A DNA stretch of 32,329 nucleotides, taken from NCBI GenBank assembly GCA_026936045.1, contig JAIXKU010000169.1, positions 1-32,329 on the forward strand, given 5' to 3'. This document shows positions 24,149 to 31,036 of this stretch, one piece after another. Positions within the stretch are counted from its first letter, which is position 1; the number at the start of each line of letters is the position of its first letter. Origin of the DNA: Flavobacteriales bacterium (GTDB taxonomy: Bacteria; Bacteroidota; Bacteroidia; CAIKAF01). Both the position numbers and the translations under genes were made by a program. The notes under the pieces are model-generated. The model saw only the letters and a program-made list of their open reading frames with translations, did not search any database and was not told the DNA's origin.

Positions 24149-25294
24149 ATGGCTAACAAAAAAAATCAAACATGCACGCGCTGCGTGATGGACACAACAG
24201 ACACAGCAATCACTTTTGACACGCAAGGCGTTTGCAGCCATTGTCTTGAGTTTGATGCCGTTACACGAAAGCGGTGGTTTCCCAACGAAGAAGGGAAAAA
24301 ACGGTTAAACGCCATTTTTGAGCGTATCAAAAAAGAAGGAGCGGGTAAAGAATACGATTGCATTTTGGGGCTAAGCGGCGGTCTGGATAGCTCTTACTTA
24401 GCACTCGTGCTCAAAGACTATGGCTTGCGTCCCTTGGTTGTGCATGTCGATGCCGGCTGGAATAGCGAGCTTGCCGTTCATAACATTGAAAAACTTGTAA
24501 AATTTTGTAATTACGACTTACACACACACGTCATGAATTGGCCGGAAGTTAAAGATTTACAACTCGCTTATCTAAAATCCGGCGTTGCCAACCAAGACGT
24601 ACCTCAAGACCACGCTTTCTTTGCGACACTGTATCATTTCGCTGTTAAAAATAAAATAAATTATGTCATCAATGGCGGTAATATTGCAACGGAAGGGATT
24701 AGCGCTGCGTCTTGGCACCATGCGGCGATGGATGCGATCAATTTAAGAGCGATCCATAAAAAATTCGGAACGACTCCACTAAAAGATTATACAACAATTA
24801 GTTTTTTTGATTACTATTTTTATTACCCTTTTATAAAAAAAATGAAAACGGTGCGGCCGCTAAATTTTATGCCCTACTCCAAAGGAAGAGCATTAAAAGA
24901 ATTGCAAGAAAAAGTGGGCTACAAAGCATACGAACGCAAACACGGCGAATCGCGCTTCACGAAATTTTTTCAAAACCATTACTTGCCCGTAAAATTCAAT
25001 ATGGACAAACGCAAACAGCATCTTTCGAGTTTGATTGTAGCCGGTGAAATAACTCGAGACGAAGCATTACGGGAGTTACAAAAACCCCTTTATAATAAAA
25101 CAGAACTACGCGAAGATAAACAATATATCGCCAAAAAACTGGGGATAACCGTTTCCGAATTAGAGAATTACATAAACTCTCCAGGTCATTCTTATAACGA
25201 GTACCCTAACTGGGATTCTCGCTATAAATTGATGAAGAAAATACAAAATTTCGTTTCTCAATTATTAGGCCGCAATGTCAAAAACTATTCCTAA
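24149..25294 (+). CDS. wbpG: N-acetyl sugar amidotransferase (WbpG/PseA family)
   Basis: This 381-residue ATP-dependent enzyme converts a sugar N-acetyl to N-acetimidoyl using ammonia from the HisH/HisF pair. The N-terminal zinc-ribbon-like cysteines are CTRCVM (Cys9, Cys12) and GVCSHCLEF (Cys29, Cys32). The PP-loop ATP site is ILGLSGGLDSSYLALVLKDY, followed by PLVVHVDAGWNSELAVHNIE, then VINGGNIATEGISAASWH. The C-terminal part (HLSSLIVAGEITRDEALREL) is usual for the family. Known substrates include ManNAc3NAcA in P. aeruginosa and nonulosonic acids in Campylobacter; which one applies here is open, since both a 2-epimerase and pseudaminic genes are near. It overlaps the next gene by 20 bases. 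Confidence 0.9.
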   Translation: MANKKNQTCTRCVMDTTDTAITFDTQGVCSHCLEFDAVTRKRWFPNEEGKKRLNAIFERIKKEGAGKEYDCILGLSGGLDSSYLALVLKDYGLRPLVVHVDAGWNSELAVHNIEKLVKFCNYDLHTHVMNWPEVKDLQLAYLKSGVANQDVPQDHAFFATLYHFAVKNKINYVINGGNIATEGISAASWHHAAMDAINLRAIHKKFGTTPLKDYTTISFFDYYFYYPFIKKMKTVRPLNFMPYSKGRALKELQEKVGYKAYERKHGESRFTKFFQNHYLPVKFNMDKRKQHLSSLIVAGEITRDEALRELQKPLYNKTELREDKQYIAKKLGITVSELENYINSPGHSYNEYPNWDSRYKLMKKIQNFVSQLLGRNVKNYS

Positions 25295-26399
25295 AATCGC
25301 ACACCTCACCTCTGTCCACTCGCGCTACGACACGCGCATTTTCTTAAAAGAATGTACGTCGCTTGCGAAAACAGGGTATGAAGTGCATCTCGTTGTGGCC
25401 GATGGCAAAGGCGATGAACAAAAGAACGGGGTGAACATCCACGATGTCGGTGCCTCGAATGGCCGTTTTGATCGTATGCGCCATGCACCAGGGCGCGTAC
25501 TGAAAAAGGCTTTAGAACTAAATGCCACAATTTATCACCTGCACGACCCAGAGCTTATCCCTATAGGGTTAAAGCTGAAAAAGGCGGACAAAAAAATTAT
25601 TTTTGACGCGCATGAAGATGTGCCTAAGCAACTATTAAACAAGCCGTATCTTAATAAGCCATTAAGATGGCTCTTGTCAAAGAGCTTTAGCATTTTTGAA
25701 AAACGGACGTCTAAAAAACTAGATGCTATCGTTGCCGCAACGCCTTTTATCCGTGATAAATACTTAAAGATGGGAGTAAAATCCGTAGACATCAATAACT
25801 ACCCCTTGCTCGGCGAATTAGCGTTAAAAAAAATTGATTGGGCAAAAAAGAAAAAGCAAGTTTGTTATGTCGGCGGCATTTCGCGTATTCGCGGTATTTT
25901 AGAAGTGGTGCAAGCTATGGAATATATAAAGCAAGGGACTTATTTAAGCCTTGCCGGCGAGTTCTCAGAAAGAGATATCGAGATAAAAGTCCGTCGATGC
26001 AAAGGATGGGCGAAAGTGAAAGCAATTGGATTTCTATCGCGGAAAGAAGTCGCGGGGGTCCTATCTTCTTCCATAGCTGGGCTTGTCACGTTTCTACCGG
26101 CGCCAAACCATGTCGATGCCCAACCCAATAAAATGTTTGAGTACATGAGTGCTGGAATCCCTGTTATTGCTTCTAATTTTCCTCTTTGGCGCAAAATTAT
26201 TGAGGACAATCAATGCGGCATTTGCGTAAATCCGCTTGAGCCGCAAGAGATCGCCCGCGCCATAGACTACTTAACGACCCACCCCAAAGAAGCCGAACAA
26301 ATGGGAAAAAATGGCCAGAAGGCAGTGAAGCAAAAGTATAACTGGGGGATAGAAGAAAAAAAGCTCCTTGAATTTTATAGAGAGATTTTTAGTTACTAA
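25275..26399 (+). CDS. Glycosyltransferase family 4
   Basis: This 374-residue GT-B protein has N-terminal motifs PKIAHLTSVHSRYDTRIFLK and ECTSLAKTGYEVHLVVADGK, then IYHLHDPELIPIGLKLKKAD and IIFDAHEDVPKQL, a pattern seen in WbpH-like and similar O-antigen transferases. The C-terminal part has VCYVGGISRIRGILEVVQAM, and PNKMFEYMSAGIPVIASNFP as the donor-binding region. It begins within the last 20 bases of the wbpG-like gene, so translation is probably coupled. It may add the amidated sugar; in P. aeruginosa a related gene neighbours wbpG, which supports but does not prove this. Confidence 0.85.
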   Translation: MSKTIPKIAHLTSVHSRYDTRIFLKECTSLAKTGYEVHLVVADGKGDEQKNGVNIHDVGASNGRFDRMRHAPGRVLKKALELNATIYHLHDPELIPIGLKLKKADKKIIFDAHEDVPKQLLNKPYLNKPLRWLLSKSFSIFEKRTSKKLDAIVAATPFIRDKYLKMGVKSVDINNYPLLGELALKKIDWAKKKKQVCYVGGISRIRGILEVVQAMEYIKQGTYLSLAGEFSERDIEIKVRRCKGWAKVKAIGFLSRKEVAGVLSSSIAGLVTFLPAPNHVDAQPNKMFEYMSAGIPVIASNFPLWRKIIEDNQCGICVNPLEPQEIARAIDYLTTHPKEAEQMGKNGQKAVKQKYNWGIEEKKLLEFYREIFSY

Positions 26400-26403
26400 A
26401 CCC

Positions 26404-26430
26404 TTCCGTGTTTTCCGTGTGTGTCTGTGG
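26404..26430 (+). repeat. Dispersed intergenic repeat TTCCGTGTTTTCCGTGTGTG type
   Basis: This is a noncoding element of the same CGTGT/CTGTGG word family as at 17964 and 27762, directly after the GT4 stop. It lies at a seam between the sugar block and an accessory gene. Confidence 0.6.
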
Positions 26431-26487
26431 TAAAAATTCTTCTTTCTTGACTTTAGAGGGGGGCGTGGCTAAAGAGGTAAGAGTAAT

Positions 26488-27720
26488 ATGACTAAAGCAG
26501 AGCTACTTGAAATCGTCTCTAATTTAGAAAGCTCGGGGGTTGAGTTTAAGCGTGACGATATTCGTCCAGAGCAACTTGCAAAAGAGGTAGTTGCGATGGC
26601 AAATTTTCAAGGCGGTATGGTGCTCTTAGGCGTCGAAGATGACGGTCGTATCAGCGGCATTCACCGAGAGAACCTTGAAGAGTGGGTGATGAATGTTTTT
26701 CAAAGTAAAATCCATCCCATGATTTTACCTTTCTATGAAGAAGTGCGCATAGACGACGATAAAAAGGTGGCCGTCATAAGTTTTCCGATAGGAATCTCTA
26801 AACCCTACGTCGTGCGTCATAACGGTAAAGAAGATATTTATATTCGTGTAGGTTCAACCTCGAAATTGGCGACTCGCGAGCAACAGATGCGGTTGTTTGA
26901 GTTAGGAGGTCTGTTACACACAGAAACTTTACCTATACCACAAACAGATATTACTTGTTTAGACGAAGCGCGACTTTTAAACTACATAAAAGATATTCTA
27001 CAAGACCCCGACATACCGCAAACACCGGAACAATGGCAAACAAGGTTGTTAGGCTTGGGAATGCTATCCGAAGCGGGCGGAAAAATTTGCTGCACGATTG
27101 CAGGACTAGTGTTATTTGGCAAAACTCCAAGACACTATTTAAGACAATCGGGTTTGCATATAATGGCGTTTCACAGTGAAGAAAAAGAATACCAAGCCGC
27201 ACTGGATAAAATAATCGACGGCCCGATAGTGGGGCGTTGGGATACCGTCGGCGGCGGTAAAGCATTGATTGACGGTGGAGTTATCGAGCGCTTTGTTGAA
27301 TACATAACTCCTTTCATCTCCGAACAATCCAACGCCATCGACAGCAACTTACGACGTGAAACAGCGTGGCACTATCCACTGGAAGCTGTAAGAGAATTGG
27401 TAGTGAATGCACTAGCGCACCGTGACTGGACACGCTTTATTGAAATTGAAGTCGCAGCTTATTCCAATAGATTAGAAATCATTAGCCCCGGTACGTTACC
27501 CAATAACATGACTATTGAAAAGATGAAAGCTGGCCAACGCTCGCCCAGAAACACTATTATTATGGAAGTGCTGCGCGATTATGGCTATGTCGATTCGCGC
27601 GGCATGGGGATAAGAGTAAAAGTATTGCCGCTTACAAGGGCATATTCTGGCAAAGAGCCGGTTTTTGAATTAACGGATGATTTTTTAAAAGCGACGTTGT
27701 ATCGGAAAATTAAAAAATAG
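26488..27720 (+). CDS. AlbA_2 (Schlafen-type) domain / HATPase_c_4 putative regulator
   Basis: The 410-residue protein has an N-terminal AlbA_2/Schlafen-like domain: SSGVEFKRDDIRPEQLAKEV and VAMANFQGGMVLLGVEDDGR (about 10-50), with IYIRVGSTSKLATREQQMRL as the later part. The C-terminal half has a GHKL-like ATP-binding motif, NALAHRDW (307-314) with the catalytic-type Asn/His, and YVDSRGMGIRVKVL. Such proteins are annotated as transcriptional regulators or RNA-binding ATPases and turn up in mobile and defence-associated regions; a sugar-related function is not known. AGAGG ten bases before the ATG supports the start. It interrupts an otherwise polysaccharide-only region and is flanked by the dispersed repeats. 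Confidence 0.8.
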   Translation: MTKAELLEIVSNLESSGVEFKRDDIRPEQLAKEVVAMANFQGGMVLLGVEDDGRISGIHRENLEEWVMNVFQSKIHPMILPFYEEVRIDDDKKVAVISFPIGISKPYVVRHNGKEDIYIRVGSTSKLATREQQMRLFELGGLLHTETLPIPQTDITCLDEARLLNYIKDILQDPDIPQTPEQWQTRLLGLGMLSEAGGKICCTIAGLVLFGKTPRHYLRQSGLHIMAFHSEEKEYQAALDKIIDGPIVGRWDTVGGGKALIDGGVIERFVEYITPFISEQSNAIDSNLRRETAWHYPLEAVRELVVNALAHRDWTRFIEIEVAAYSNRLEIISPGTLPNNMTIEKMKAGQRSPRNTIIMEVLRDYGYVDSRGMGIRVKVLPLTRAYSGKEPVFELTDDFLKATLYRKIKK

Positions 27721-27761
27721 CTACTCAAACACACGAAAAAAATCAAAGGCGTTAATTGGTT

Positions 27762-27818
27762 GGTCACGGAAACACACCTCAGCTTATTTTCCGTGTCCTT
27801 CCGTGTATTTCCGTGGCC
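27762..27818 (+). repeat. Inverted repeat of the dispersed CCGTGT element
   Basis: GGTCACGGAAACACAC (27762-27777) and GTGTATTTCCGTGGCC (27803-27818) are inverted copies matching at 14 of 16 positions around a 25-base loop that contains a further TTTCCGTGTCC copy. No T-run follows, so it is not a classical intrinsic terminator. It lies between the AlbA_2 gene and the 2-epimerase gene. Confidence 0.7.
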
Positions 27819-27838
27819 AAAAAACTTAAAAGACCATT

Positions 27839-28924
27839 ATGAAAAAAATACTCACCATCATCGGCGCACGCCCGCAATTCATTAAAGCCAGTGTCGTCTC
27901 AAAAGCTATTCTTGAAACCGAAGGCTTAAGCGAAGTGCTCGTTCATACCGGGCAACACTTCGATACCAATATGAGCGATATATTTTTTGAACAGCTGAAT
28001 ATCCCACGCCCACATTATCAACTCGACATCAACGGCGGTAGCCATGGGGAAATGACCGGCCGCATGCTCGTTGAAATTGAAAAGGCGCTGCTCAAAGAAA
28101 AGCCCGACTGCGTGATGGTCTATGGCGACACCAACTCGACTTTGGCAGGTGCCTTGGCGGCGGCAAAGCTGCATATCCCCGTGGCGCATGTCGAAGCCGG
28201 CTTGCGCAGTTTTAATATGCAAATGCCCGAAGAGGTAAACCGTATTTTAACGGATCGCGTCAGTAATACTTTATTTTGTCCAACACAGGCAGCCGTCGCT
28301 AATTTAGAGAAAGAAGGCTACCCTTTTGTTATGGCCAACGGTCAAAAACAGCGTATTGAAAAAGTGGGTGATGTCATGCAAGACAGCGCCGAGCTCTTTG
28401 CAACGCGCGCCGTAGCCCCTAAAGATTTTAATTTGCAGGACGGCTTTGTGTTAACGACGATTCATCGGGCGGAAAATACCGATCAAAGCGAACGGTTGCA
28501 AAATATCCTTGAGGCACTCCATGAAATTGCAGCACATACTCCTGTCGTTTTACCCATCCATCCCCGCACCCGAAATCGCATCGCTCAATTAAAACTAAAC
28601 ACCGAGCGACTAACCCTCATCGACCCCGTCGGGTATCTAGAGATGCTGTGGCTGCTTACGCATTGCGGCTTGGTTGTCACCGACAGCGGCGGCGTGCAAA
28701 AAGAAGCCTTTTTTTTCGGCAAAGCGTGCGTCACCATGCGCGACCAAACCGAATGGGTCGAACTCATCGAAGCGGGTGCCAATGAATTAGTGGGAGCTCA
28801 AAAAGATACGATTATAGACGCCATAAAACGCAATCTCGGACGAGAAGTAAAAGACACAGAGAAACTTTATGGCGGCGGCACGGCGGCAAAGCGCGTAGCA
28901 GAGTTGCTTAAAACAATTCCGTAA
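27839..28924 (+). CDS. wecB: UDP-N-acetylglucosamine 2-epimerase family (non-hydrolysing), WbpI/FnlC-like subgroup
   Basis: This is a 361-residue GT-B-fold epimerase. Motifs: TIIGARPQFIKASVVSKAI, HTGQHFDTNMSDIFF, VMVYGDTNSTLAGALAAAKL, AHVEAGLRSFNMQMPEEVNR and VVTDSGGVQKEAFFFGKACV. At the position where classical WecB reads RxxTERPEA, this protein reads RDQTEWVELIEAGAN, a signature I associate with WbpI (UDP-GlcNAc3NAcA 2-epimerase) and FnlC/WbjD/CapG (L-FucNAc pathway) rather than with the UDP-ManNAc enzyme. The symbol is thus the family name only. With a WbpG set and a WbuB-like transferase nearby, either a ManNAc3NAmA-like or an L-FucNAc-like product is possible. Its last codons contain the first copy of the palindromic array. 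Confidence 0.85.
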   Translation: MKKILTIIGARPQFIKASVVSKAILETEGLSEVLVHTGQHFDTNMSDIFFEQLNIPRPHYQLDINGGSHGEMTGRMLVEIEKALLKEKPDCVMVYGDTNSTLAGALAAAKLHIPVAHVEAGLRSFNMQMPEEVNRILTDRVSNTLFCPTQAAVANLEKEGYPFVMANGQKQRIEKVGDVMQDSAELFATRAVAPKDFNLQDGFVLTTIHRAENTDQSERLQNILEALHEIAAHTPVVLPIHPRTRNRIAQLKLNTERLTLIDPVGYLEMLWLLTHCGLVVTDSGGVQKEAFFFGKACVTMRDQTEWVELIEAGANELVGAQKDTIIDAIKRNLGREVKDTEKLYGGGTAAKRVAELLKTIP

Positions 28925-29019
28925 TTTACGTATCTATATTCCGTAATTTACGGCTTCAAATTCCCTGTTTTACTATCCGCAATTCCGTAATTTACGCTTT
29001 ACAATTCCGTAATTTACGG
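28916..29019 (+). repeat. Four-copy palindromic array ATTCCGTAATTTACG(G)
   Basis: Copies lie at 28916-28930 (overlapping the epimerase stop), 28938-28953, 28981-28996 and 29003-29019. The core CCGTAA-T-TTACGG is a perfect palindrome around one base in copies 2 and 4, and lacks the last G in copies 1 and 3. The array fills the gap before the DUF4143 ATPase gene, with the last copy 11 bases from its GTG. The form fits a cluster of operator sites for a dimeric DNA-binding protein. Spacers are not of equal length and not spacer-like, so it is not a CRISPR. Confidence 0.8.
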
Positions 29020-29030
29020 CAAGATGGCTT

Positions 29031-30275
29031 GTGGATTCGACCGAGCCTTATTACCGTTTCATCGAATCGAGTATCGAAGAAGCACGAACAGACACCCCCG
29101 TCATTATGATTATCGGTCCAAGACAGGCGGGTAAAACAACTTTAGCCAAGCAGTTAACGAATAAAGGTATTCAATATATCACCCTCGACGACGAAACAAC
29201 ACGTCTTGCCGCACAGCGAGACCCTGCGGGCTTAATTCGTTCGTTAGACAAAGTCGCTATCGACGAGATTCAAAGGGTACCGCAGTTATTACTCGCCATA
29301 AAAAAGAGCGTCGATGACGACAGGCGCCCGGGGCGTTTTTTGCTCACCGGCTCGGCGAATTTGATGGCGCTCCCTACTGTCGCCGATTCGTTAGCGGGCA
29401 GAATGGAAACGCTTTCGCTTTTTCCTTTAGCGCAAGCTGAAATTGAGCGGCATCCTACAAACTGGCTCGACGCAGCCTTTTCGGGGCGCTTATTAAAGCT
29501 TTCCAAAAAATCAATAACGAAAACTCTTATCGACCGTGTATTGATGGGTGGCTATCCCGAAATGCTAAAACGCCCTTCGCCGAGAAGGCGAGCGACCTGG
29601 GCGAAGCAATACATTGCCGCTATCGTTGAACGCGACGTGCGCGACATCGCCGACATCGAAAAACTCGATCGCCTACCCCGGTTTTTGCAAATCTTAGCAC
29701 AAACGGCTGGACAGATGTGCAACTACACGCACCTCGGCGCGCAAATCGGGTTAGACGGCAAGACCGCTGCAAAATATATCGGAGTTTTAGAAAATATGTT
29801 TCTACTGCGGCGCGTGCAGGTCTGGACGAGCAACAAGATTAAACGCATCGTAAAGACACCGAAGTTACAATTCTTAGATTCGGGGTTACTGACGACACTC
29901 TTAAACTTAGATGCAAAGGCTATCCAACGCGACCACACAAAATTTGGATCGCTGCTTGAAACCTTCGTTTTCACAGAACTACTCAAACACGCGACATGGT
30001 CTCATAATACATACCAATTTTTATATTACCGCGACGCCGACAAATTTGAAGTCGACTTCGTGCTTGAAAACACCGAGGGATTGCTTATGGGCATCGAAGT
30101 GAAAGCCGCTGCCAGCATCAATAGCGAAGATTTACGAGGACTTAAAAAGCTCGCCGGTCTTGCGAAGAAGAAATTTTTTAGAGGGATTATTTTTTACGAC
30201 GGCGACGAGACGCTACCCTTGGGCGACAATATTTGGGCGACTCCCGTCGCCGGCTTGTGGGCGGGTGAAGGTTGA
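29031..30275 (+). CDS. AAA ATPase with C-terminal DUF4143 domain
   Basis: The 414-residue protein starts at GTG. An ATG at 29024 is out of frame. The Walker A motif is IIGPRQAGKTTLAKQL (about 28-43), the Walker B is VAIDEIQRVPQLL, and the sensor-like FLLTGSANLMALPTVADSLA with GRMETLSLFPLAQAEI is typical of AAA_14 proteins. The C-terminal DUF4143 domain (about 200-350) has IVERDVRDIADIEKLDRL and LLETFVFTELLKHA, and ends in a nuclease-like DKFEVDFVLENTEGLLMGIE-VK pattern (D-x-E-V-D, then E-x-K) of restriction-endonuclease-like proteins. Function is unknown for the family; toxin-antitoxin and defence links have been proposed. It is followed after seven bases by a Fic gene and preceded by the palindromic array. 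Confidence 0.82.
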   Translation: MDSTEPYYRFIESSIEEARTDTPVIMIIGPRQAGKTTLAKQLTNKGIQYITLDDETTRLAAQRDPAGLIRSLDKVAIDEIQRVPQLLLAIKKSVDDDRRPGRFLLTGSANLMALPTVADSLAGRMETLSLFPLAQAEIERHPTNWLDAAFSGRLLKLSKKSITKTLIDRVLMGGYPEMLKRPSPRRRATWAKQYIAAIVERDVRDIADIEKLDRLPRFLQILAQTAGQMCNYTHLGAQIGLDGKTAAKYIGVLENMFLLRRVQVWTSNKIKRIVKTPKLQFLDSGLLTTLLNLDAKAIQRDHTKFGSLLETFVFTELLKHATWSHNTYQFLYYRDADKFEVDFVLENTEGLLMGIEVKAAASINSEDLRGLKKLAGLAKKKFFRGIIFYDGDETLPLGDNIWATPVAGLWAGEG

Positions 30276-30282
30276 AACGCCA

Positions 30283-31035
30283 ATGAAATACTTGGGACTC
30301 GATGCACAATTCGAACTCGTCGATTTATTGAAACAAAAAATCGATTCTTTTAGACCTTTTACTTCTGAAGTTATTAAAACACTTCGTGAAAAATTGATTG
30401 TCGAATGGACCTACAACAGCAACGCTATCGAAGGCAACACGCTAACAATGTCGGAGACGAAAGTCGTTCTCGAAGGCGTTACAATCGGCGGCAAAACTAT
30501 CGTCGAACACCTTGAAGCGATTAACCACCGTGATGCAATTGAGTTGATAGAAAGCCTCGTTAGTCGACGAGAATCTTTAACCGAAGTAAACATAAGAGCT
30601 ATTCACTCGCTCATTTTGAAAGGAATCGACGGCAAAAATGCGGGTGCCTATCGTTCGCAAAACGTACTTATTAGCGGAGCGAAACATACACCGCCTAAAC
30701 ATTTTGAGATTTCTATTTTAATGCGACAATTCATAGAAGAGTATTCGCACAGTTGGTTAAACTACCATCCTGTCGTTCGTGCCACATTATTACACGGAGA
30801 GTTTGTCAAAATCCATCCTTTTATAGACGGCAACGGTAGAACGGCAAGACTACTCCTCAATTTTGAACTACTCAGAAACAACTACGCTCCTATTATCATT
30901 AAGAATGAAAACAGAGCGAAATATTACGAAGCGTTAGACGTCGCCCACACAACGTTAAATTACGGCGCGTTTTTAACATTGGTTGTCGATTCGCTTTTAG
31001 AAGAGGAACGACTTTGGCTTTCTGTGATGGAGTGA
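30283..31035 (+). CDS. Fic-family protein (predicted AMP transferase, class II autoinhibited)
   Basis: The 250-residue protein starts from the ATG at 30283, with GAAGG upstream; longer in-frame extensions would overlap the ATPase gene and are unlikely. The catalytic loop HPFIDGNGRTAR (178-189) matches the Fic consensus HxFxxGNGRxxR, so target AMPylation is expected. An inhibitory helix motif (S/T)xxxE(G/N) is present as SNAIEGN (46-52) at the N-terminal side, putting it in class II, where Glu50 blocks ATP gamma-phosphate. GAYRSQNVLISGAKHTPP is the usual flap region. There is no separate FicA-like antitoxin. Paired with the DUF4143 ATPase, it forms an accessory unit between two sugar genes. 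Confidence 0.88.
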   Translation: MKYLGLDAQFELVDLLKQKIDSFRPFTSEVIKTLREKLIVEWTYNSNAIEGNTLTMSETKVVLEGVTIGGKTIVEHLEAINHRDAIELIESLVSRRESLTEVNIRAIHSLILKGIDGKNAGAYRSQNVLISGAKHTPPKHFEISILMRQFIEEYSHSWLNYHPVVRATLLHGEFVKIHPFIDGNGRTARLLLNFELLRNNYAPIIIKNENRAKYYEALDVAHTTLNYGAFLTLVVDSLLEEERLWLSVME

Positions 31036-31036
31036 G

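Noticed and set aside
27762-27818. Intrinsic terminator after the AlbA_2 gene
   Set aside because: There is a stem but no T-run after it; the sequence belongs to the dispersed repeat family instead.
28034-28041. GGCGGTAG resembling an ops/JUMPstart element
   Set aside because: It lies inside the epimerase coding region as normal Gly-Gly-Ser codons and not upstream of an operon; a chance match.
28916-29019. CRISPR-like array
   Set aside because: Only four 15-17-base units with unequal, AT-rich gaps of about 6-27 bases and no cas genes; better explained as operator palindromes.
30160-30282. Longer Fic protein starting at 30160
   Set aside because: The extension overlaps the ATPase coding region by over 100 bases and has no Fic-family similarity; the ATG at 30283 has an upstream GAAGG and fits the family start.
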